The notes under the pieces are model-generated. The model saw only the letters and a list, made by a program, of their open reading frames with translations. It was not told where the DNA came from and ran no database searches. Below, piece after piece: positions 55,563-62,321 of a DNA stretch of 64,000 nt. The stretch spans positions 1 to 64,000 of the forward strand of contig NZ_CP121473.1 of NCBI RefSeq assembly GCF_033954455.1, read 5' to 3'. This stretch comes from Thiorhodovibrio litoralis. GTDB taxonomy: Bacteria > Pseudomonadota > Gammaproteobacteria > Chromatiales > Chromatiaceae. How positions within the stretch are numbered: the first letter of the stretch is position 1; every line of letters starts with the position of its first letter. A program made the translations under genes and the position numbers.

Positions 55563-56781
55563 GGCGTTTTGCCCTCCTGCGCACATTCGCTTGCACCACG
55601 AACCAATCGATCAGTGGCGCGAACAGGTTGCCGAACAAAATAGCCAGCATGATGCCCTCCGGATAGGCCGGATTCAGCACCCGGATCATCGCCGTCATGG
55701 CTCCGATCAGGGCGCCGTAAATCCATTTGCCAGTTTCGGTCATCGAGGCAGACACCGGATCGGTCGCCATGTAGACCATGCCGAAGGCATAGCCCCCAAG
55801 CACCAGATGCCAGTACCAGGGCATCGCCATGGCCGGATTGCTGTCGCTTGGAAAGAGATTGAAGATCAGCGTGCTGACCACTAGCCCCAGCAGCACCCCG
55901 GCCATGATGCGCCAGGAAGCGACCCGGGTGAACAGCAAAAAGCCGGCGCCGATCAGAATCATTAAGGTTGAGGTGCTGCCAACTGCGCCCTGAATGGTGC
56001 CGAAGAAAGCATCCCACCAGCCGATACCGGCGGCGGTAATGGCCTCCACGCCGCCGCTCGCGGCAAGCATCAGCGGAGTCGCCCCGCTGAAGCCATCGAC
56101 CGCGGTCCAGACCGCATCGCCCGAGATCTGCGCCGGATAGGCGAAGAACAAAAATGCCCGCCCGACCAGGGCCGGGTTGAGGAAGTTCTTGCCGGTGCCG
56201 CCAAACACCTCCTTGCCGATGACGATGCCGAAGGAAATGCCGAGCGCCACCTGCCACAGCGGGATGGTTGGCGGCAGGGTGAGCGCGAACAGGATGGAGC
56301 TGACGAAGAAGCCCTCGTTCACCTCATGGTTGCGCACCATGGCGAAGAGCACTTCCCAGAAGCCGCCCGCGGCCATGGTCACCGCATAAATGGGCAGAAA
56401 ATAGACAAAACCGTGCCAGAAATTGTCCCAGATGCTGCTCGGGTCATAGCCGCCGGCACCGAGCCAGCCGATCAGCGCTCCGCGCCAGCCCTCGGCCTCG
56501 GTCAGGCCAATCTTAGCCATCTCGGAATTTGCCTGCAGGCCGACGTTGTACATGCCAAAGAGCGCACAGGGCAGCACCGCCAGCCAGACGAAGATCATCA
56601 CCCGCTTGAGGTCGATGGCGTCGCGCACATGGGGCGCGTGCGCCGTGACCGTCGCCGGGGTGAACAGAAAAGTGTCCATCATCTCGAACAGGGCGCCGAA
56701 TTTCTCGAAGCGCCCGCCGCGCAGGAAGTGCCGCTCGTGGCGGTCGAGAAACTTGCGCAGCCCCTGGCTGATCGGTTTCAT
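55552..56781 (-). CDS. nqrB: Na+-translocating NADH:quinone oxidoreductase subunit B
   Basis: NqrB is the main membrane subunit, with a covalent FMN, riboflavin and the quinone site. The 409 residues (about ten helices) include the flavinylation motif VDGFSGATPLML, GGTGKNFLNPALVGRAFLFFAYP and the C-terminal NPAYPEGIMLAILFGNLFAPLIDWFVV. The ATG overlaps the nqrA stop by four bases (ATGA type), so the subunits are translationally coupled. Confidence 0.96.
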   Translation of the reverse strand: MKPISQGLRKFLDRHERHFLRGGRFEKFGALFEMMDTFLFTPATVTAHAPHVRDAIDLKRVMIFVWLAVLPCALFGMYNVGLQANSEMAKIGLTEAEGWRGALIGWLGAGGYDPSSIWDNFWHGFVYFLPIYAVTMAAGGFWEVLFAMVRNHEVNEGFFVSSILFALTLPPTIPLWQVALGISFGIVIGKEVFGGTGKNFLNPALVGRAFLFFAYPAQISGDAVWTAVDGFSGATPLMLAASGGVEAITAAGIGWWDAFFGTIQGAVGSTSTLMILIGAGFLLFTRVASWRIMAGVLLGLVVSTLIFNLFPSDSNPAMAMPWYWHLVLGGYAFGMVYMATDPVSASMTETGKWIYGALIGAMTAMIRVLNPAYPEGIMLAILFGNLFAPLIDWFVVQANVRRRAKRHAA

Positions 56782-58160
56782 TGATGCTCCCGCCAGATCT
56801 GGTTCAAGTTGCGGCGCAGCATGGGGCCAAAGTCATGCTTGCCGATATCGACATAGCTGCACAGGGCCAGGTCCTCCTCGTCGAGTTCCAGCGCGCCCAG
56901 GTCCTGCGCGGTTTCGGTGTCATCCACCACCAACGCGCGCAGCAACAGGGTCGGCAGGATGTCGAGCGGCATCACGCGCTCATAGGCGCCGATAGGCACC
57001 AGCGCGCGCGGGCTGCCGTTGAGATTGGTGTTGAGGGCAAACTTGGCCGCCCCGCGCACTTTGGCCATCAGGCCGCCGAGATAGACATTCTGCGCCGAGA
57101 ACTTGTCCAAGCCTGGCCCCAGCCAGCCGAGCCACTCGCGCTCGCGATACTCGGGCAGCACCGTGACCTGGTTATGAAAACGCCCGAGAAAAGCGCTGTG
57201 GCCCACCGCGTGGCGCCCGTCGAGCGCCGAGCCCGCAATGACGCGCGCTTCGCGCTCGCCGTTCAATTGCCCGGCGACCAGCTCATTGGTGGAGGCGCCA
57301 AAGCGGGTGCGGATCAGGCGCGGCTGCGCGACCATGGGACCGGCCAGGCTGATGACCCGCTCGGGGTCGATGCGCCCGGTCTTGAACAGCCGCCCGACCG
57401 CGATGCAGTCCTGATAGCCCATGTGCCAGACGCGCTGCTTCAGGCTCGCCGGATGGAGAAAATGCATGTGAGTGCCGACCAGCCCGGCCGGATGCGGGCC
57501 GGCGAATTCAACCTGCTTGATGCGCGGATCATCCGGCAACTCCAGAGGCGCACCAGGCGCGGTGCAGACATAAACAGGGCCGCCGGTCAGCTTGGAGAGT
57601 ACCAGCACCCCATCGGCGAAATCCGCTGCCGCCTCGGCAATGAAAACCGCAGGATCCGGCGCCAGCGGTCGCGTATCCATCGCCGGAATGAACAGGGCGG
57701 CTGGCTCATGATCCGGGGCCGGCACCCGGCTGAAGGGGCGCGTGCGCAGAGACAGCCACAGGCCTGAGGCGAGCAGATTCTCTTTGACCTGCGCCGCGTT
57801 CAGCCCCGCCAACTCCTCGCGCTTGTAACTGTTGAAGGTCTCGTGCTCGTCGCCTTCGAGCCGGATCACGACCGACTCCAGCAGCCGGCGCGGACCGCGA
57901 TGCACGGCCTCGATCACCCCGGCACCGGGAGACGCACACAGTACCTGCGGATAGGCCTTGCCGCGCGAAATGGGCTGCCCGAGCTTGACCCGGTCACCCG
58001 GTTGTACCAACACCTCCGGCATGCGTCGCGGGCGCAACACATCATAGCCGCTGATGGCAACATGACTGACCACCGGGGCCGGCGCGATCTGGCGTTGATC
58101 GGGAGTGCCAGCAACGGGCAGGGACAGGCCGCGCTTGATGCGAATCTGCTTAACGCTCAT
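56778..58160 (-). CDS. nqrA: Na+-translocating NADH:quinone oxidoreductase subunit A
   Basis: NqrA is the peripheral cytoplasmic subunit of NQR. From the ATG at 58160 (MSVKQIRIKRGLSLPVAG) it has 460 residues, as in relatives, with SGYDVLRPRRMPEVLVQPGDRVKLGQP, the GTHMHFLHPASLKQRVWHMGYQD block and PLDILPTLLLRALVVDD. An in-frame ATG four codons earlier (58172) is possible. The chosen ATG overlaps the TGA of an upstream mini-ORF, and the start region is the first of three 50-bp tandem repeats. It leads the operon nqrABCDEF-nqrM. Confidence 0.95.
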   Translation of the reverse strand: MSVKQIRIKRGLSLPVAGTPDQRQIAPAPVVSHVAISGYDVLRPRRMPEVLVQPGDRVKLGQPISRGKAYPQVLCASPGAGVIEAVHRGPRRLLESVVIRLEGDEHETFNSYKREELAGLNAAQVKENLLASGLWLSLRTRPFSRVPAPDHEPAALFIPAMDTRPLAPDPAVFIAEAAADFADGVLVLSKLTGGPVYVCTAPGAPLELPDDPRIKQVEFAGPHPAGLVGTHMHFLHPASLKQRVWHMGYQDCIAVGRLFKTGRIDPERVISLAGPMVAQPRLIRTRFGASTNELVAGQLNGEREARVIAGSALDGRHAVGHSAFLGRFHNQVTVLPEYREREWLGWLGPGLDKFSAQNVYLGGLMAKVRGAAKFALNTNLNGSPRALVPIGAYERVMPLDILPTLLLRALVVDDTETAQDLGALELDEEDLALCSYVDIGKHDFGPMLRRNLNQIWREHQ

Positions 58161-58210
58161 GGTCTCGGCCATCCCGGAGGATGAATCTCTGTGATTCGGC
58201 TAACGCTCAT
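58157..58210 (-). CDS. Mini-ORF B upstream of and coupled to nqrA
   Basis: The frame from the unit-2 ATG encodes MSVSRITEIHPPGWPRP (17 residues), and its TGA overlaps the nqrA ATG as ATGA. It starts with the same MSV as NqrA because of the duplication. There is no strong ribosome-binding site. A leader peptide with translational coupling is possible, but so is a neutral duplication. Confidence 0.35.
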   Translation of the reverse strand: MSVSRITEIHPPGWPRP

Positions 58211-58260
58211 GGTCCCAGCCATCCCGGAGGATGAATCCCTGTGATTCGGCTAACGCACAT
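58207..58260 (-). CDS. Mini-ORF A, first in the coupled chain
   Basis: The frame from the unit-3 ATG encodes MCVSRITGIHPPGWLGP and ends at a TGA overlapping the ATG of mini-ORF B. The two peptides share the SRIT-IHPPGW core. Expression is not shown by the sequence. Confidence 0.3.
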   Translation of the reverse strand: MCVSRITGIHPPGWLGP

Positions 58261-58300
58261 GGTCCCAGCCACCCCTGAGGATCGAGTCCTTTGGTTAGGC

Positions 58301-58587
58301 TACTGTTGCCGTTGCTAATGTCGCCGTTCGGCATGATTTCGAGAATACTCCAGCTCGCTTAAGTGGCGTTTGCGGTTAGTATCGCGGAATCACGACCCGA
58401 GTCGCAAATGGTCTTGGCCAAATGGCCGGCATTTTCGTTACCTTAATCCCTCCGAGACTCGGGGCCAGGGCGTCTCCGCCGGGCTCGACGCACATCCGAT
58501 TCTGGCCTCGGCATTTCGGTGCTCGCCCGATTCAAGCCATAATGGGGCGGTCATATCGCCATCACCCTCTGCCACGAGCCAAAACCC
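58301..58587. other. Divergent spacer between nqrA repeats and DUF3422 gene
   Basis: The 287 bases must hold promoters for nqr (leftward) and perhaps the DUF3422 gene (rightward). I see no convincing -35/-10 pair and no gene. Confidence 0.4.
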
Positions 58588-59955
58588 ATGTCCGTGCCTT
58601 TTCGCGATCATCCGCTGCGCTATGCGCTGACCGAGGAGCTGCACGCGCGCACCTTCGAGCCGTTGCGCGCCCCAGCGCGGGTGGCCCATTTGGCGGTGGT
58701 CTGCGGCGAGCGCGGCAGCGGGCGCAATGATCGGCATCTCAAACGCCTGCTCGAGCATTTCGACGCCCCGGTGCCGGAGCGGCCCGGACAATATCATTAC
58801 GCCCGGCTGTGCAATCTGCAGCTGCGCTGGGAGCGGCACACGGAATTTGTCACCTACAGCTTCGCCAGCGAGGAAGACGTCAGCGACCCCTTCGCGCGCA
58901 ACCCGCTTGAGGACCTGCCGCCAGACTGGCTGCGTGAGTTGCCAGGGGAGGTGATCAGCTCGGTGCTGCTGGTGCTCGAGCCGCGCGACGCGCCCGAGCG
59001 CGACAACCAGGGGCTGGTGGCCCTGTTCGGCGGCAATCCGGTGATGGGCTCCCAGGTCGTGGGTGGTGCAGGGCTCGCGTATTCTGACATGCGCATCCAC
59101 GATGACGGCCATGGACGCATCCTGCTGCGCGACATCGCCTTGTCTGAGGACCAGGCCGGGCGCCTGGTCAAGCGGGTGATGGAGATCAACGCCTACCGCG
59201 CGATGGCGCTGCTCGGCCTGCCACTGGCGCGTCGGGCCACGGCCCTGCTAAGCGATGCCGATCAGCGCCTGACCGAGGTCGCCAAGACCATCGCCCGATC
59301 CAGCGCTCAGCGCGATGCGGGCGCGCGCTCATCCGATGCCGTGGCGGCCAAGGTGCCGCTCGAGCGCGAGCTGTTGGCCGATTTGACCGCGCTGGCCACC
59401 GAGATCGAATCGGTCGCGGCCCAGACCACCTATCGCTTTGAGGCCTCGAGTGCCTACTACCGCATTGTCGAGCAGCGTCTGGTGCAGCTGCGCCAGCAGC
59501 GCATCGAGGGGCTGCAGACTTTGAATGAGTTTCTCGAAGCGCGCCTGGCTCCTGCGGTCGCCACCTGTGTCTCCACCGGCGAACGCCAGCAACGCCTGGC
59601 CGAACGTGCCGGGCGTCTGATCGGGCTGCTGCGCGCGCGGGTGGAAGTCAGCCTGCAGGAACAAAATCGCGGCCTGCTCGACTCCATGGACAGGCGCGCG
59701 CGCATTCAGCTGCGCTTGCAGGAAACGGTCGAAGGGCTGTCGGTCATCGCCATCAGCTACTACGGTGCGGGGCTGGTGGGCTATTTGCTCAAAGGGCTGG
59801 CTGAGACCGGATATCCGGTTAACGCCACGCTGGGCTTGGCCGCGGCGGTGCCGATTATTGCGCTGCTAACCTGGTTCGCGCTGCATCGCACCAAGCGTCA
59901 TCTGCGGCGCCAGTCCGAGTCTGGCATGGACGGGGACAGTGGCAAGCCGGGCTGA
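58588..59955 (+). CDS. DUF3422-family membrane-anchored protein
   Basis: The 455-residue protein matches DUF3422: an N-terminal domain starting FRDHPLRYALTEELHARTFEPLRAP, QYHYARLCNLQLRWERHTEFVTYSF, GSQVVGGAGLAYSDMRIH, then a long helical, probably coiled-coil region (about 220-380) and two C-terminal membrane helices (ISYYGAGLVGYLLKGL and LGLAAAVPIIALLTWFAL). The family is described as uncharacterised, with an egghead-like membrane topology; no catalytic motif is obvious. It is followed by trkH after 38 bases and may be co-transcribed with it. Confidence 0.85.
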   Translation: MSVPFRDHPLRYALTEELHARTFEPLRAPARVAHLAVVCGERGSGRNDRHLKRLLEHFDAPVPERPGQYHYARLCNLQLRWERHTEFVTYSFASEEDVSDPFARNPLEDLPPDWLRELPGEVISSVLLVLEPRDAPERDNQGLVALFGGNPVMGSQVVGGAGLAYSDMRIHDDGHGRILLRDIALSEDQAGRLVKRVMEINAYRAMALLGLPLARRATALLSDADQRLTEVAKTIARSSAQRDAGARSSDAVAAKVPLERELLADLTALATEIESVAAQTTYRFEASSAYYRIVEQRLVQLRQQRIEGLQTLNEFLEARLAPAVATCVSTGERQQRLAERAGRLIGLLRARVEVSLQEQNRGLLDSMDRRARIQLRLQETVEGLSVIAISYYGAGLVGYLLKGLAETGYPVNATLGLAAAVPIIALLTWFALHRTKRHLRRQSESGMDGDSGKPG

Positions 59956-59993
59956 CCGCAGCCTGCTTGCTCTGATCACGACCCGATAGACCG

Positions 59994-61439
59994 ATGCACT
60001 GGCGCGCAATCTTCCGGCTGTTTGGCATTTTGCTCATGCTCTATAGCTTGAGTTTTCTGCCCTCGCTTGGCGTTTCCTTCCTCTACGCGGACGGTCAGTG
60101 GCGGGTGTTTGCGCTGTCAATTTTAATCAGCACGGTCGTCGGTGCTTTGCTGTGGTTGCCCAATTTCAGTGTCAAAAGCGGGCTGTCGGTGCGTGAGGGG
60201 TTTTTGATCGTCACCCTGTTCTGGGTGGTGTTGGGTCTGGTGGGGGCGCTGCCGTTTCTGTTCGGGTTGCATCTCAGCTGGACTGACGCGGTGTTTGAGT
60301 CCATCTCCGGCTTTACCACCACCGGGGCGACGGTGATTATTGGCCTCGATGAGCTGCCCCAGTCGATTCTCTATCACCGCCAGCAGATCCAGTGGCTCGG
60401 CGGCATGGGCGTCATAGTCCTGGCCGTGGCCATTTTGCCCCTGATTGGCGTTGGCGGCATGCAGCTCTATCGCGCCGAGGCCTCGGGCGTGGCCAAGTAC
60501 GAAAAACCCACGCCGCGCATGGCAGCGACCGCGCGAGCGCTGTGGCTGCTCTATGTGGGGCTGACCTTGATGTGCGCCTTCCTTTACTGGCTGGCTGGCA
60601 TGAGCCAGTTTGATGCCATCGGCCATGCCTTCACCACGGTCGCCACGGGCGGGTTTTCTACCCATGACGCCAGCTACAGTTATTTCGATAGCGTCACGAT
60701 CGAGCTCATCGCCACTGTGTTTATGCTGGCAGGTGGTGTGAACTTTGTCGTTCACTTTATCGCCTGGCGCAAGCATGATCCGGGAATTTACCTGAGCGAC
60801 CCGGAAGTACGAGCGTACGGACTGATCTTTCTTGGTGGTGCTGGCCTGGTGGCGCTCAGTCTGTGGTGGACCGGGGAGTATAGCGACGTGTGGGAGGCGC
60901 TGCGGTTCTCCGCCTTTCAGTCCGCCTCGGTGCTGACCGGGACGGGCTACAGCACGGCTACCTTCGCAGCTTGGCCGCTGCATGTACCAATGATTCTGGT
61001 CATTCTGGCGTTTGTGGGCGGCTGTGGCGGCTCGACGGCCGGGGGATTGAAGGTGCTGCGGGTGATGTTGCTGGCCAAGCTCGGCCTGCGCCAGTTGTTC
61101 CAACTCGCGCACCCGCAGGCGATGGCGACGGTCAAGATTGGCAAACGCCCGGTGCGTGACGATGTGCTGTTTTCCGTCTGGGGATTTTATGTGCTCTACA
61201 TCGTGACCGCGCTCTTGCTCACGGTGGCGATGATGGCAGCGGGGCTCGACCTGGAAACGGCTTTCGGTGCCGTGGTCTCCACCATCAATCTGCTCGGGCC
61301 TGGTCTCGGCGAGGTGGCCTCGACCTTTACCACCATGGACCCGGTGGTGAAATGGCTGGGCGTTTTCGGCATGCTCGCCGGGCGCCTGGAAATCTTCACA
61401 CTGCTGATTCTGTTCCTGCCGGCCTACTGGCGGCACTGA
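59994..61439 (+). CDS. trkH: Trk potassium uptake protein TrkH
   Basis: TrkH is the K+-translocating membrane subunit of the Trk system, working with the cytoplasmic regulator TrkA. The 481 residues have four M1-P-M2 repeats with filter sequences SGFTTTGATV, FTTVATGGFSTHD, SASVLTGTGYSTATF and TINLLGPGLGEVA. The GGSTAGGLKVLR block is diagnostic. TrkA is not in the window. K+ uptake fits the NQR and PutP genes as part of a salt-adapted membrane physiology. Confidence 0.95.
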   Translation: MHWRAIFRLFGILLMLYSLSFLPSLGVSFLYADGQWRVFALSILISTVVGALLWLPNFSVKSGLSVREGFLIVTLFWVVLGLVGALPFLFGLHLSWTDAVFESISGFTTTGATVIIGLDELPQSILYHRQQIQWLGGMGVIVLAVAILPLIGVGGMQLYRAEASGVAKYEKPTPRMAATARALWLLYVGLTLMCAFLYWLAGMSQFDAIGHAFTTVATGGFSTHDASYSYFDSVTIELIATVFMLAGGVNFVVHFIAWRKHDPGIYLSDPEVRAYGLIFLGGAGLVALSLWWTGEYSDVWEALRFSAFQSASVLTGTGYSTATFAAWPLHVPMILVILAFVGGCGGSTAGGLKVLRVMLLAKLGLRQLFQLAHPQAMATVKIGKRPVRDDVLFSVWGFYVLYIVTALLLTVAMMAAGLDLETAFGAVVSTINLLGPGLGEVASTFTTMDPVVKWLGVFGMLAGRLEIFTLLILFLPAYWRH

Positions 61440-61458
61440 TGCTGCGCAGTGGCCAGTT

Positions 61459-61506
61459 TTGACCGTTCTGGGGTTTGACGGTTCTGGGGTTTAGCCGTCC
61501 TAGGGT
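61459..61506. repeat. Three 16-bp tandem repeats downstream of trkH
   Basis: Units 61459-61474, 61475-61490 and 61491-61506 start TTGACCGTTCTGGGGT, TTGACGGTTCTGGGGT and TTAGCCGTCCTAGGGT. The last unit covers the stop codon of the leftward gene at 61500. The repeat sits between convergent genes; its function is unknown. Confidence 0.7.
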
Positions 61507-62276
61507 TTTTGCGGGTCCTGTTCGGAGTCGAATAGATCGGCGAGTTCCTCGATTTCTTCCTGGGCATCCAGGAAGGTTACCTGCTCCTCGCCCCCATCTT
61601 CTCCCTCGTCTGCGTCGTCGGCATCGTCCGGTAGCGGGTCGATGGCGTCCAGGTTTTCTTCGGCCTCCGGAGGCTCAGAGGAGACGATGTCGAGGATCTG
61701 GTTTTCGAGACTTTCCTCTTCTTCCGGTTCCTGGGTTGCGTCTTCGCCCGCGGTGCCGTCTTCATCGTTGTGCTGAAACCTGTTGAAGGTCGCGTCGTAT
61801 TCCTCGAGCAGGCGCTCAATGATTTCCTTGTTGTGCTGGAGCTGTTCGCTGAGCTCGGCATTCTCGGCGCGCAGATCGCCCAGGGCGGAAATGTCCTCGT
61901 TGGCGCTTTCCTGCAGCTCGGTCCAGGGGATGAGCACCTTGCGCAGCTCATCGGGGACGTCCGCCAGGGACTTGCCGTCCTTGTTGAGATAGATGTTTAG
62001 CATGGCGTCGTAGAACGCCTGCTCACGCGCGAGGAACAGATTGACTGTGGTGGTCAATTTGCGGCCCTTGAGCTGCGCGTTGGCTTGAAACAGCTTGGTC
62101 AGACTCTCGCGGCGTGATGGCAGCGCACCCTGCACCGAGCTGTGCAATTCCGCGCTTTGGCTATCCTGACTCTGCGCGACTTTGTGCTGGCGCCGACGCA
62201 TGATAAACAGCATCACCACCGCGACGAGCGCGAACTCGGCGGACATGATCAAACTGGCAATCTCAAGCGTCGTCAT
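61500..62276 (-). CDS. Membrane-anchored coiled-coil protein with acidic tail
   Basis: I do not recognise a named family. The 258 residues begin with one membrane helix (IMSAEFALVAVVMLFIM), then a basic stretch, a helical region (about 55-115) and a likely coiled coil (ALGDLRAENAELSEQLQHNKEIIERLLEEYDATFNRF). The last 85 residues are extremely acidic (EPEEEESLENQ, DDADDADEGEDGGEEQ). It lies 45 bases after the VWA-domain gene and is probably its partner, with an N-out or N-in topology that cannot be decided here. Confidence 0.75.
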   Translation of the reverse strand: MTTLEIASLIMSAEFALVAVVMLFIMRRRQHKVAQSQDSQSAELHSSVQGALPSRRESLTKLFQANAQLKGRKLTTTVNLFLAREQAFYDAMLNIYLNKDGKSLADVPDELRKVLIPWTELQESANEDISALGDLRAENAELSEQLQHNKEIIERLLEEYDATFNRFQHNDEDGTAGEDATQEPEEEESLENQILDIVSSEPPEAEENLDAIDPLPDDADDADEGEDGGEEQVTFLDAQEEIEELADLFDSEQDPQKP

Positions 62277-62321
62277 TCCATGGCATCCTTGTTGATGTTG
62301 GCGGGTCGATCCGTTGCAGGA

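Larger units (their letters stand above)
58151..58300 (-). repeat. Three 50-bp tandem repeats covering the nqrA start
   Basis: Units 58151-58200, 58201-58250 and 58251-58300 are on an exact 50-base period. The first two differ at three positions; the third is more diverged. Each unit carries an ATG at the same place (start at 58160, 58210 and 58260 on the minus strand), and the unit nearest the gene supplies the nqrA start itself. The region therefore arose by tandem duplication of the nqrA translation start. Confidence 0.92.

Noticed and set aside
53832-57767. Plus-strand open frames opposite the nqr genes (53832-55049, 56781-57767)
   Set aside because: They lie wholly inside nqrB-E and nqrA coding sequence and show no family resemblance.
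52163-58160. Rnf complex instead of NQR
   Set aside because: NqrA, NqrF with a C-terminal LDNFGG and NqrM are present, and no RnfB/RnfC ferredoxin-type Cys clusters occur.
58151-58300. Possible CRISPR array
   Set aside because: The three 50-base units are contiguous with no spacers, the copies diverge along their whole length, and no cas gene is near.
60123-61436. 437-codon open frame on the minus strand opposite trkH
   Set aside because: TrkH has all four filter motifs on the plus strand; the antisense product is rich in His/Gln/Arg without domain features.
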